Of a DNA stretch of 16,074 nt, positions 7,509-15,482 are shown in pieces. The stretch lies in assembly GCA_003223995.1 (NCBI GenBank), contig QHYA01000007.1:2624-18697 (forward strand). Direction: 5' to 3'. Source of the stretch: Acidobacteriota bacterium. Its GTDB lineage: Bacteria > Acidobacteriota > Polarisedimenticolia > QHYA01. How positions within the stretch are numbered: the stretch's first letter is position 1; each line of letters starts with the position of its first letter. The notes below the pieces were generated by a model. The model worked only from the letters and a program-made list of their open reading frames with translations, searched no databases and was not told the DNA's origin. The position numbers were made by a program, and so were the translations under genes.

Positions 7509-8411
7509 TCATGGCGCCTCATGATCCGGTTGCCGTCCGCGGACAGGCTTCCCGATGCTTTCCCGCACCTGGACATGCGTGAAGGCATAGTTTTCGAAGA
7601 CTTGGTCGAAGATAGCGTTATCGCGCCAGTCCATCGAGAAGATCGTTCTTGCGCGACTTGGAAATCTCAGCCCAGTCTGAGGTTCGACAACTCCCTGTTC
7701 GATGATGCTGAAGGGGGCTTCACGGTCGTATTGGCAGGATGGACCGTCACGTAGAAAACGGTAGAAGGCGATCCTCGTGATGTCGCCTGACAACGAGTCC
7801 ACACAGATTTGCCCAGACGCCAAAGAGTGGCACTCGGGAGGGTTACCGGTCGGTGCTCGATCCACGAACTCGAGTGCCTCCTGGTTGCCGGGACATTTGA
7901 TTCTATACCCCTTCGCCCCGTCTTCATCTGAGCCGAGAGACCTGAAACGCAGCCTTTCCTGCCATTCCGTTGTGAACCACGCCGCTTGTGCTTGTGGGAC
8001 GGCATTCGCGATCGGCTTGAACTCGCGAGCCAGGTGGATTTCGATCGGGCGCCCCTTCCGATCGAGATAGAGTCTCACTCGAGACTCATGCGGAATACCG
8101 TCCTTGCCCTGCTCCAGGATCAGCGCGTGATGGAGGTGGCGGTTTTGTTCCGGCAAGAAGCCGGCCCGAGACGAGGACTCTGGTCTGCGGACGACCTGGC
8201 GGGTGACATCCTCGTTGCAGGTGAACTTGAAGAGAAGAGATCGTTGAAGGGATGCCCTCTGAGCCAGCAGCGTCAGGATGCGATCCAGTTCTGCTTGCTG
8301 CTGGCCCGCCTTGGCCATCCCTGGCGGAAGGGAGAGCACTACCAAGGCAACGAACGGAACTCCTCGACGCATGGTTGCTTTGAGCAGCGTATCCCCGGAT
8401 GACCGTTTCAT
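7509..8411 (-). CDS. Exported protein of unknown function
   Basis: About 300 residues from the ATG at 8411. The N-terminus (MKRSSGDTLLK, then RRGVPFVALVVLSLPPGMAKAG) has the charge and hydrophobic core of a signal peptide, with likely cleavage after AKAG. The mature part starts with a helix (AELDRILTLLAQRASLQRSL) and continues as alternating strands with several cysteines (FTCNEDV, IKCPGN, PECHSL, GQICVD, PSCQYD) that could form disulfides in the periplasm. Repeated strand-rich segments such as RVRLYLDRKGRPIEIHLA and GLRFPSRARTIFSMDW resemble outer-membrane lipoprotein-sorting (LolA/LolB-like) folds, but I cannot confirm this. I do not recognise the family. None of the ATGs at 8423, 8411 or 8372 has a good ribosome binding site; 8411 gives the best leader. 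Gene-free sequence separates it from both neighbours, so it is probably monocistronic. Confidence 0.6.
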   Translation of the reverse strand: MKRSSGDTLLKATMRRGVPFVALVVLSLPPGMAKAGQQQAELDRILTLLAQRASLQRSLLFKFTCNEDVTRQVVRRPESSSRAGFLPEQNRHLHHALILEQGKDGIPHESRVRLYLDRKGRPIEIHLAREFKPIANAVPQAQAAWFTTEWQERLRFRSLGSDEDGAKGYRIKCPGNQEALEFVDRAPTGNPPECHSLASGQICVDSLSGDITRIAFYRFLRDGPSCQYDREAPFSIIEQGVVEPQTGLRFPSRARTIFSMDWRDNAIFDQVFENYAFTHVQVRESIGKPVRGRQPDHEAP

Positions 8412-8542
8412 GCTTGAACGCATGTTGTTCGGAAGACGGGAAGCCGTCAAGTGGTGTGTAACATGCCCGACCGGCAAATCGCGGGTGTAGCAGGCGGGAG
8501 CGGGTAACCGCCCCGCCTGTTGATGTCCGACCGAAGTCCTGT

Positions 8543-10027
8543 CTAGAGGATTCCCTTGCCAGAGGTTTGGGTAGCGATCGCCGTGTGATCGCAGCGCCCC
8601 GTGTTGGAGCGGGCGGGCGTGCAGCCGTCGGCCGGAGCGTTGTTCGCGTCGTTGCGGTACTGGTCGTCGGAGTAGACGATCGAGGCAAGGCCGGTCAGCG
8701 GAGACACGGCCACGCCGAAGTCATCGTACAGGTCGCGGTTTCCCGTGCAGCCGATCCCCGACAGGCAGACCCCACCGTAGTGGATGATCGGCGTCGCCGC
8801 CACCTGGCTGAACGACGCCCGATCGCTCGTGGCGTTCAGACTCTGGGCGAAGTAGACGTACCAGGCCGCGCTGGACGGGTAGCCGTCGGGCGGATTGACG
8901 CCGTCGTAGTAGCTCGTCCCGTACCAGACGATGTCGATCTTGCCGGCGGACCCGGCGACGCTCCAGGGCATGATCGCCGTCGCCGATGGACTCTTGTTCA
9001 CCTGACGCGGCGCCGACCACGTCTGGCCGTGGTCGGATGACCACGCGTAGGAGACGTTGTGGTTGTCGCTGAAGACCGAGTACACGTTGCCGGCCGAGTC
9101 CACGCTCACGTTCGTGAACTGATGGCCATAAGCCACGTTCTGGTTGGGGTTGATGTACACGGGGTAGTCCGTGAAGGTCTTGCCCCCGTCGGTCGAGACG
9201 GCGACGTAGACCACGTTCAGGCAGGCAAACCCGCCGCAGGCGACGGTCCCGGGCGCATCCTTCGGACCGCTGAAGGTCTGGTAGACGATGTGGCTGGCGG
9301 GGTCGATGGCCAGGTTGCCGGTGCTGTTGCTGTCGGCTAGCCATGCATGCGCCGCGTCGAAGGCCTCACCGAGCTGGGTGAAGGTCGATCCGGCGTCGAA
9401 GCTGCAGTTCACTTCGATATTGAACGTGGCGATGTCGTGGTAGGAGACGCAGACCTTGCTCGCCCCGTCGGCGGCGATCCACTCGCGGTCGTCCCCGGGC
9501 ACGATCGCGCCTATTGGATTGAGCGACCATGACGCTCCATTGTCCTTGCTGGTCGAGACGTCGATGTCGGCGAGCGTCAGGCTGGCGACGTACACGTTGT
9601 AGTTGCCGCTGGCGTTCCTGGCCGGCGCGACCGCCAGGTCCGTGTCGCCGCCACCCGGCGCGAAGCCCGTGTCCTGGGTCGCGGAGAGGTTGTTGGGTGA
9701 CGACAGGGTCGCGAAGTCGTGGCCGCCGCTTGTGGACTTCCAGGCCAAGGTGCCTCCGCCCAGGCCGTTCTCCGATGAGGCGTAGAAGCTGCCGTCCGCG
9801 CCGGCGCGGATCATTGGCTCCGCCGCACCATTCGTGCAGGCCGAGCCGCCGCCCGGGCAGGTCGTCCCGACCGGCGAGGGTGGCGTGGCGGCCAGGCTGA
9901 AGTTCGTGAAGCTTGTGCGCGCACCCGCCGCGTTGACGACGGCAGCCGGGTTCAGGGCAAGGACCAGGGCCGCCGTGAGCAGGGCAAGCGGCCGTACGGC
10001 CCCGGGCCGATTGTCGATAGTTCCCAT
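8543..10027 (-). CDS. Secreted BNR-repeat / sialidase-fold beta-propeller protein
   Basis: 494 residues. The signal peptide covers about residues 1-34 (RPLALLTAALVLALNPAAVVNA). At least four Asp-box (BNR, S-x-D-x-G-x-T-W-like) motifs are spread along the chain: STSGGHDF (98-105), STSKDNGASW (158-167), STDGGKTF (278-285) and SSDHGQTW (330-337). Each sits in a strand-turn-strand setting typical of six-bladed sialidase-fold propellers. Cys pairs near 57/64, 264/269 and 421/427 could form disulfides. I do not see the full Arg triad and Asp/Tyr/Glu set of true exo-sialidases, so 'sialidase' describes the fold and not proven activity; many such proteins bind or degrade glycans or have no known reaction. 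The start is very secure: GGAGGTGAT lies just upstream of the ATG at 10027. It is separated by 272 bases from the M16 operon and so is likely transcribed on its own. Confidence 0.8.
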   Translation of the reverse strand: MGTIDNRPGAVRPLALLTAALVLALNPAAVVNAAGARTSFTNFSLAATPPSPVGTTCPGGGSACTNGAAEPMIRAGADGSFYASSENGLGGGTLAWKSTSGGHDFATLSSPNNLSATQDTGFAPGGGDTDLAVAPARNASGNYNVYVASLTLADIDVSTSKDNGASWSLNPIGAIVPGDDREWIAADGASKVCVSYHDIATFNIEVNCSFDAGSTFTQLGEAFDAAHAWLADSNSTGNLAIDPASHIVYQTFSGPKDAPGTVACGGFACLNVVYVAVSTDGGKTFTDYPVYINPNQNVAYGHQFTNVSVDSAGNVYSVFSDNHNVSYAWSSDHGQTWSAPRQVNKSPSATAIMPWSVAGSAGKIDIVWYGTSYYDGVNPPDGYPSSAAWYVYFAQSLNATSDRASFSQVAATPIIHYGGVCLSGIGCTGNRDLYDDFGVAVSPLTGLASIVYSDDQYRNDANNAPADGCTPARSNTGRCDHTAIATQTSGKGIL

Positions 10028-10299
10028 GGATCACCTCCGGAATGTGTTGTGCTTCCATGATAGTAAGTTTCATCCATCCCCGCAAAGAAAGCTCGAGGTC
10101 AATCCGGGAGGCCGAGGATGCGACCGGCCTGGATCCAACTTGAGGCGGGTTATAGCTGCAAGAAGTGAATGCGGGGGAGCGCCGTTATGCGGAGGACCTG
10201 CGCCCTGGCCTCAGCTTTCGCTCCCGGCGGCAGGCCTCTCGAAGAGCTTCGTCACCGTCGGGTCGTCCATCCGCTGGGCGATAACGATGGGCATGCGCC

Positions 10300-11772
10300 T
10301 CATCTCATCGTCTTCAGGCCTTCCGGCTGGGGGATGGTGATGTCCAGCTTCGTCACCTGCCCGAAGGAGGACAGCGGTCGGTCGAACTCCGACGGTTTCC
10401 CCACGACAAGGACGGCGAACTGATCGGGATGGATGTACTTCTTCGCAACCCGAGCAACGTCGTCCAGGGTGACCTTCTCGATGCCCGCCCGATATCTCTG
10501 AAGGAAATCTGCCGGATAGCCGTAGTAGGCGTAGATCAATTGCTCGTTCAGGACCTTCTCCTTCGAGTCGAACCTGAAGATGAACGAGTTGAGGATCGAG
10601 TCCTTCGCCCGCTTCAGCTCTTCCTCCGTGGCGGGCTTCTTGCCCAGGAGGCCGTCGATCTCCTCGTAGAGCGCATCGAGGCCGGCTGCGACGGTGGAGT
10701 TCTTCGTGTCCACCTCCACGCGGAGCAGACCGGGATAATCGTACCCTGTCCCGATGCCTCCACCGACCGAATAGGCAAGCCCCTTCTTCGAGCGCACGTT
10801 CGAGAACAGCCGCGACGCGAAGCCGCCGCTCAGTATCTCGTTGAACACGTCGATGGCATAGTAATCGGGGTTGCTGCGCATGGTGCCGAGATGGACCATG
10901 TGGACGGACGCCTTGGTGACGTCGTTCTTCTCGATGAAGTAAACCCCCGGCTTCGGTTTCTTCTGGTAGAACGGCTCGGGATCAGTGAAATCAGGGCCTT
11001 TGGGCCAGGAGCCGAACGCCTTGGTGAGCGTCGCGAGCATCTCCTTGGAGTCGAAGTCACCGACGACGCCGATCAGGATCCGGTTGGGATGCACGTATTT
11101 CTTCTGCCAGTCGACGAGGTCCCGGCGCGTGACCGAAGCGACGGTCGCGTATTCGGGCACGATCGCGTACGGGCTCTGCGCGCCGTAACCCAGCTTGGTG
11201 GATTCGCGATACACGATCTCGCCGGGGCTGTCGTTCCGCCGGGCGATCTGGGTCTTCACATTGTTTTTGGCGATATCGATCTTCGCCTCGGCGAAGGCCG
11301 GCTCGCGCAGGAGCTCCGAGAAGATCTTGAACACATCGGGGAAATCCCCCTTCAGGCAGTTCATGTTGACGCTGGCGGAGGAGCCCCCCATGGAGGTCTC
11401 GACCTTGGCCGCGCGCGTCTCCAAAAAGTCGTCCAGTTGATCGCCGGTCCGAGTTGTCGTCCCGCCGGTCCGCCAGACCTCGCCGAAGATGTCTCCCATG
11501 CCTGCCTTCTCCGCCGGCATGTGCCTCTCGCCAGTCCGCACGAGAGCCGTCAGATTGATAAGAGGAAGCTCGTGGTCCTCCATCAGAAAGATCACGATGC
11601 CGTTGGACAGGACGTGCCGCGCCGGCTGCGGAATACTGAAGGGCTTGAGTGGAGGGAAGGTGATGTCCTTCCAGTTTTTCGCTTGAGCGAGGATGAGGCC
11701 CGAAGGCAGCGCCACACAAAGGGCGCCAACCAGCGAAAAGATGACGTTGCCGAGATGCCGGGTGCGGTTCAT
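10300..11772 (-). CDS. M16-family peptidase subunit lacking the zinc motif (substrate-binding partner)
   Basis: 490 residues with an N-terminal leader (VIFSLVGALCVALPSGLILAQA, about 10-31), so probably periplasmic. Two M16 domains are visible. Where the inverted zinc motif HxxEH belongs, the sequence is GMGDIFGEVW (91-100): Asp, Gly and Glu replace His, Glu and His, so this chain should not bind catalytic zinc. It keeps the R/Y pair in the C-terminal domain, RLFSNVRSKKGLAYSVGG (R327, Y334), which in M16B enzymes positions the substrate. In known two-chain bacterial M16 peptidases one chain supplies zinc and the other the Arg-Tyr pair, and this gene fits the second role. It is second in an operon, beginning 16 bases after the stop of the zinc-bearing partner, with a GGAGGGAG ribosome binding site. 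It ends with TGA. Confidence 0.88.
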   Translation of the reverse strand: MNRTRHLGNVIFSLVGALCVALPSGLILAQAKNWKDITFPPLKPFSIPQPARHVLSNGIVIFLMEDHELPLINLTALVRTGERHMPAEKAGMGDIFGEVWRTGGTTTRTGDQLDDFLETRAAKVETSMGGSSASVNMNCLKGDFPDVFKIFSELLREPAFAEAKIDIAKNNVKTQIARRNDSPGEIVYRESTKLGYGAQSPYAIVPEYATVASVTRRDLVDWQKKYVHPNRILIGVVGDFDSKEMLATLTKAFGSWPKGPDFTDPEPFYQKKPKPGVYFIEKNDVTKASVHMVHLGTMRSNPDYYAIDVFNEILSGGFASRLFSNVRSKKGLAYSVGGGIGTGYDYPGLLRVEVDTKNSTVAAGLDALYEEIDGLLGKKPATEEELKRAKDSILNSFIFRFDSKEKVLNEQLIYAYYGYPADFLQRYRAGIEKVTLDDVARVAKKYIHPDQFAVLVVGKPSEFDRPLSSFGQVTKLDITIPQPEGLKTMR

Positions 11773-11788
11773 GGCTCCCTCCGCTCCT

Positions 11789-13297
11789 TCAGCCCTTCGT
11801 GATGATCATCCCGACCGTGCGGTTGGAGTCGGTGAAAGTGGCGTTCGCGATCCGGCGGACGTCGGCCTTGGTCACCTTGTCGATGCGATCGACCTCCCGG
11901 AACAGCTCTCGCCAGTCCCCGTGGAGCCCCTGCGCTGAGCCCAGACCGAAAGCCAGCCCCTCGTTGTCGCCGAGGCCGCGGATCAGATTGGCCTTCGCCC
12001 GGGTCTTGACCATGCGCAGCTCCTCGTCGGTGACGTCCTCCGTCTTCAGACGCACGATCTCGGCCCTGATGGCGTCGCGGACCTCCTCGCCAGAATGGCC
12101 GGGCGTCGGCACGGCGAAGAAGATGAACAGATTGGGATACTTCGTGCCGGGATAGCCCGGAAAGCCGCCGGCGAACGCGGCGATCTTCTTGTCGCGCACG
12201 AGCGAGCGGTAGAGCCTCGAGACTCGTCCGTTCGAAAGTATGTCCGAGATCGCCGCATAGACGGCCTCGTCCGGGTCGAAGGCCGAGGGCTTGTGGTAGC
12301 CCTCCGCGTAGAGCGGCTGGGCCTCCTCATGGAGCCGCACCTCCTTCTCCGCGTTCTGGGGCGGCTCGACCGTCCGCAGAGGCGCTGGGGCGGGCTTCCT
12401 GGGAAGCCGCCCGAAGTATTTCTCGGCCAGTTGCAGCACTTCGGATGCCTTCACGTCGCCCACTACGGTCACGGTCATGTTGGATGGAGCGTAGTACGTA
12501 TCGTAGAACTTCCTGGCATCTGTGGCGGAGAAGGAGTCAAGGTCGCTCATCCAGCCGATGGTCGGGTGGTGGTAGGGATGGGCCGTGAAAGCGGTGGCGC
12601 CGAACTGTTCGATGAGGCGTCCAATAGGCTCGCTCTCGCCCAGGCGCCTCTCCTCCTTCACCACGTCCCTTTCCTTGTAGAACTCCCTGAAGACCGGCCT
12701 GAGGAAGCGCTCGCTCTCCAGGTAGGCCCAGAGCTCCAGGCGGTTCGATGGAAGCGAATAGAAGTAGCCCGTATTGTCCGCGCTCGTGAAGGCGTTCAAG
12801 CCCACGCCTCCTGCCCGCTGCACAATGTCGCCGAACTCGTTGGACACCACGTACTTTCCCGCAGCCTCGATCGCGTCCTTCCAGGCCTTCTCGGCCTCCG
12901 CGACCCGTGCCGGGTCGGGTTTGGGCTGACGCTGCCGCTCGGCCTGGTAAGCCGTGTACATCTGCTCCACTCTCTCGAGCGCGCGCGCCTCCTCTGCGTA
13001 GTTGTTGGTCCCGATCACGTCGGTCCCCTTGAAGGCCATGTGCTCGAACATGTGAGCGATCCCTGTGATACCAGAGACCTCCTGGGCAGACCCCACCGCC
13101 GCGTAGGTGAAGAACGAGAACACCGGCGCCTCTGGCCGCTCGCACACGACGAAGGTCAGGCCGTTATCGAGAGCCTTGACGGTGATTCGCTTCTCGAACG
13201 AGGCGAGATCCTGGGCCGCGGCGAGAGACGGCAGGAATAGGAGCCCCAGCGCGACCACGGGACTCAATAAGGTTCGCGGAACTCCGCAGCGGTTCAT
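11789..13297 (-). CDS. M16-family zinc metallopeptidase, catalytic subunit
   Basis: 502 residues. The signal peptide covers about 1-28 (LLSPVVALGLLFLPSLAAAQ). The inverted zinc-binding motif HMFEH is at H82-E85-H86. The distal zinc ligand is most likely E216 in ERDVVKEERRLGESEP, by alignment with the beta-MPP pattern. Between them is a charged helical insertion (about 100-150, EQMYTAYQAERQRQPKP) seen in this bacterial subgroup. In the C-terminal domain the counterpart of the Arg...Tyr pair is R368 and F375, so the tyrosine is missing, complementary to the downstream partner that has the pair but no zinc site. Expected role: a periplasmic heterodimer degrading or processing small unfolded peptides. 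The ATG at 13297 is preceded by GGGAGGT. It is first in the operon and divergent from the TMTC-like gene. Confidence 0.92.
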   Translation of the reverse strand: MNRCGVPRTLLSPVVALGLLFLPSLAAAQDLASFEKRITVKALDNGLTFVVCERPEAPVFSFFTYAAVGSAQEVSGITGIAHMFEHMAFKGTDVIGTNNYAEEARALERVEQMYTAYQAERQRQPKPDPARVAEAEKAWKDAIEAAGKYVVSNEFGDIVQRAGGVGLNAFTSADNTGYFYSLPSNRLELWAYLESERFLRPVFREFYKERDVVKEERRLGESEPIGRLIEQFGATAFTAHPYHHPTIGWMSDLDSFSATDARKFYDTYYAPSNMTVTVVGDVKASEVLQLAEKYFGRLPRKPAPAPLRTVEPPQNAEKEVRLHEEAQPLYAEGYHKPSAFDPDEAVYAAISDILSNGRVSRLYRSLVRDKKIAAFAGGFPGYPGTKYPNLFIFFAVPTPGHSGEEVRDAIRAEIVRLKTEDVTDEELRMVKTRAKANLIRGLGDNEGLAFGLGSAQGLHGDWRELFREVDRIDKVTKADVRRIANATFTDSNRTVGMIITKG

Positions 13298-13373
13298 GGG
13301 ACCTCCCTGGATTTCGATCCGAACTTCACACCAAGGCCCTCGTACGTGAGGAGGGGTTGTAAGGGCTTGCGCG

Positions 13374-13403
13374 AGACTACCGCCCGTCGCGAAGTTGCGT
13401 CAA
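13374..13403 (-). promoter_or_regulatory. Candidate sigma-70 promoter for the M16 operon
   Basis: On the minus strand TTGACG (13403-13398) is followed after 18 bases by TAGTCT (13379-13374). The -35 box matches five of six consensus positions, the -10 box only three. It lies 77-106 bases upstream of the ATG at 13297, with no competing candidate in the short divergent region. It overlaps the proposed start of the + strand gene. Confidence 0.3.
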
Positions 13404-14054
13404 GCCGCGGTAAACTCGTTGACCTTGCCCGAACGCCGGCCCCGAACGTTCCCCATCTTGGGGGCGATTTCTCGCCCCGCCCGCAACGCCTTGCTCGTCG
13501 CCACCCTCGCCGCCGCCGTCTACTTGAACGCGCTGCCGGGAGACTTCGTCTACGACGACAATTCCCTGCTCGTCGCCAACCCCTGGCTCCGCAGTGCCAG
13601 TCACATCCCGAGGCTGCTGGCCGGGGGAATCTGGAACTTCCGCGGCGAAGTCCGCAACTGCTTCCGCCCGGGCCAGATGCTCAGCTACATGCCCGATATC
13701 CTCATCTTCGGCCTGAATCCCCTCCCTCTGCATGTTCACAATCTCGTGTATCACGTCCTCGCCAGCCTTGCCGTGCTGTGGGTGCTGCGTCTCTGGATAC
13801 GATGCGAGCCGGCTGCCCTTGCCGGAGGACTGCTGTTCGCCGTCCATCCGATCCACACCGAGGCGGTCTCCTGCATCTCCGGGATGGGCGATGTCGGCTG
13901 TGGGCTCTTCTTCGCACTTGCCCTGCTCCTGCTGATGGCGGCCCTGGATGCCTCCGGAGCGGCAAGGCGATGGCTGGCGCGGGGAGGGGCCGCTGGATGC
14001 TTTCTCGTCGCGCTCTCCTTCAAGGAGATGGCGGCGGTTCTCCCTCTCATATGA
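13395..14054 (+). CDS. TMTC-like GT-C membrane glycosyltransferase with TPRs: N-terminal half of a broken gene
   Basis: Residues 1-219 of a gene that reads in one frame from 13395 to 15404 apart from a TGA at 14052. The N-terminal membrane domain has the GT-C signature GDFVYDDNSLL, with an Asp pair (D54, D55) in the first extracytoplasmic loop. Hydrophobic segments follow (LVYHVLASLAVLWVLRLW, GLFFALALLLLMAAL), then a FAVHPIHTEAVSCISG stretch and a SFKEMAAVLPL stretch that are highly typical of TMTC-like (DUF1736-type) proteins. Eukaryotic TMTCs are protein O-mannosyltransferases; bacterial relatives are widespread and mostly uncharacterised. The start is uncertain: the frame begins with a TTG at 13395, other TTGs lie at 13419 and 13425, and none has a good ribosome binding site. 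Divergent from the M16 operon. Confidence 0.7.
   Translation: MRQAAVNSLTLPERRPRTFPILGAISRPARNALLVATLAAAVYLNALPGDFVYDDNSLLVANPWLRSASHIPRLLAGGIWNFRGEVRNCFRPGQMLSYMPDILIFGLNPLPLHVHNLVYHVLASLAVLWVLRLWIRCEPAALAGGLLFAVHPIHTEAVSCISGMGDVGCGLFFALALLLLMAALDASGAARRWLARGGAAGCFLVALSFKEMAAVLPLI
14052..14054 (+). other. In-frame TGA interrupting the TMTC-like gene
   Basis: The codon reads TGA at position 220 of the gene. The same frame continues as recognisable protein on both sides: KEMAAVLPLI before, PIVAFSR and later LLMMAVLAGYLVWRWKALGG after. A single change of TGA to TGG (Trp) would restore one 669-residue protein. TGA serves as the normal stop in the neighbouring M16 genes, so a general reassignment of the codon is not supported. 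Confidence 0.75.
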
Positions 14055-14092
14055 CCCATCGTCGCTTTCTCCAGGGTCCCCAGGACAGGTGG

Positions 14093-14216
14093 GCGCGAGG
14101 AAGCAACGCCCGGCCAGGAAGAATCTTCGGGAGGAGGACCGCGCGAGGAAGCAACGCCCGGCCACGTGCTCGTCTACTGGAAAACGGGGCGACGCGAGCA
14201 AGCAGCAGCCGGCCGG
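14093..14216 (+). repeat. In-frame repeat encoding REEATPG in a loop of the TMTC-like protein
   Basis: A 24-base unit (GCGCGAGGAAGCAACGCC plus CGGCCA) occurs identically at 14093-14116 and 14141-14164, 48 bases apart. A degenerate third copy starts at about 14192, 51 bases further on. All three are in the gene's frame and encode REEATPG, REEATPG and REQAAAG (first residues at positions 234, 250 and 267). They lie in a hydrophilic loop between membrane segments. Confidence 0.7.
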
Positions 14217-15404
14217 GCCGGGTCTGCCGCGACGGTCGGCCGGTTCGGCTCCGCGGCGGAGGCGCTCCGCCTGCTGCCGGACACGTTGCTGATGATGGCG
14301 GTGCTCGCTGGATACCTCGTCTGGAGATGGAAGGCCCTGGGCGGGCTCGCTCCTGGGATCAGGACGCGACTGGGCGCGAGCGCCGTCTTCCTCAACGCGC
14401 TGTTGCTGCCGCTTCGATACGCGGGGTTGACCGCACTTCCGGCAAGGCTCTGCGTCGAGCCGCGCTACGAGCCAATTGGCTCCTGGACGGATCCGCGCTT
14501 CTTTGCCGCAGTGGCGGGCGATGTTCTCGCTCTGAGCGTCGTGGTGGCGCTGTGGCGGCGCGGGCATCGCGCCGCCTCGGCGGGCGTCGCCTTTTTCTTT
14601 GTGAGCCTGCTGCCGGTGCTGAACCTCGACCTCGTCAGCGGAGGCTGGATCGCGGAGCGTTACCTGTACATTCCATCGATCGGCTTCTCGGTCGTGGCCG
14701 GGCTGCTCTATGCGGCGGCGATGCGGAGGTGGAAGAGAACGGCCGTTCTGGGACTGTGCCTCGTCGTCGGGATCTCCTCCTTGCGCACCATCGCCCGCAA
14801 CCGTGACTTCCGGGACGAGGTCAGGATGTTCGAGGTCATCAGGGCCCAGCGCCCCGAGCTGTCCATCGCGCATTCCAGCCTCGGAGTGGCTTATGAACGG
14901 GTGGGCCGGCAGGAAGACGCCGTGAAGGCCTACCGGCAAGCGCTGGAGATCAATCCTTACAATGCCCTGGCGAGCTGCAATATCGCGCGAATCGAGTTCG
15001 AGAGAGGCGAGATCACCCCGGCCGAAGCGGCGCGCCGATACGCCGCGATCCTGCGGATGTACCGGCCATTTCCGGAGCTTCTGCACAACTACGGCACCAG
15101 CCTGCTGCTTGCCGGACGCCCCGATCTGGCCGTCGAGCCGCTGCGGAAGGCCGTCGAGATGGATCCTAGCTTGTTGAAGGCCGCGGTCAACCTGGCCGAG
15201 GCCATGAGAATGATCGGGGAACCTCGGGAATCCGCCGAGGTCTGTCGGCACGCCCTGACCCTGCACCCGGACGCGCCGGGGCTGCTTCGGAACCTGGCCC
15301 TGGCAAGCGCGGAGGCGGAGCAGTGGGAAGATGCGGAAGCCGCGCTCGGGAGTCTGGCGCGCGTCGCTGGCGATGTGACGAGCGAAAGGGAGCAGCTCGA
15401 ATAG
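14166..15404 (+). CDS. TMTC-like GT-C membrane glycosyltransferase with TPRs: C-terminal half of a broken gene
   Basis: Second part of the gene that begins at 13395; same-frame coding resumes right after the TGA, at 14055. The only start-like codon before the conserved part is a GTG at 14166, with no ribosome binding site, so independent translation is doubtful. It carries the remaining hydrophobic segments (LLMMAVLAGYLVWRWKALGG, GDVLALSVVVALW, GVAFFFVSLLPVLNLDLV) and the family motif SGGWIAERYLYIPSIGFS. A TPR array follows from about residue 490 of the full protein: SSLGVAYERVGRQEDAVKAY, HNYGTSLLLAGRPDLAVEPL, NLAEAMRMIGEPRESAEV, NLALASAEAEQWEDAEAAL. The TPRs probably face the side where acceptor proteins bind. 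It ends with TAG. No strong terminator follows, only a six-base stem at 15450-15471. Confidence 0.78.
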   Translation: MLVYWKTGRREQAAAGRAGSAATVGRFGSAAEALRLLPDTLLMMAVLAGYLVWRWKALGGLAPGIRTRLGASAVFLNALLLPLRYAGLTALPARLCVEPRYEPIGSWTDPRFFAAVAGDVLALSVVVALWRRGHRAASAGVAFFFVSLLPVLNLDLVSGGWIAERYLYIPSIGFSVVAGLLYAAAMRRWKRTAVLGLCLVVGISSLRTIARNRDFRDEVRMFEVIRAQRPELSIAHSSLGVAYERVGRQEDAVKAYRQALEINPYNALASCNIARIEFERGEITPAEAARRYAAILRMYRPFPELLHNYGTSLLLAGRPDLAVEPLRKAVEMDPSLLKAAVNLAEAMRMIGEPRESAEVCRHALTLHPDAPGLLRNLALASAEAEQWEDAEAALGSLARVAGDVTSEREQLE

Positions 15405-15482
15405 ATCCGCCGCCGCAAGGGGGCTGGGGAGTCCCCGTAAGGCTCTGGACAGCTCCGTCCCCGGCGAGCTGGCCCGTCTAAC

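Noticed and set aside
10211..10294. 27-residue minus-strand frame just after the inactive M16 gene
   Set aside because: It has an ATG but no convincing ribosome binding site or recognisable features, and is too short to support from sequence alone.
10429..13240. Long + strand frames (457 and 381 codons) opposite the two M16 genes
   Set aside because: They mirror the codon pattern of the real genes, have no recognisable motifs and overlap convincingly assigned coding sequence.
14052..14054. TGA read as tryptophan or selenocysteine
   Set aside because: Other intact genes here end in TGA, so the codon is a normal stop. No SECIS-like hairpin is evident just downstream, and the family has no selenocysteine.
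13377..15266. A 629-codon open frame on the minus strand opposite the TMTC-like gene
   Set aside because: Its translation is rich in Arg, Gly, Gln and His with no domain or membrane pattern. The + strand carries clear GT-C and TPR motifs over the same bases. It is a GC-rich shadow frame.
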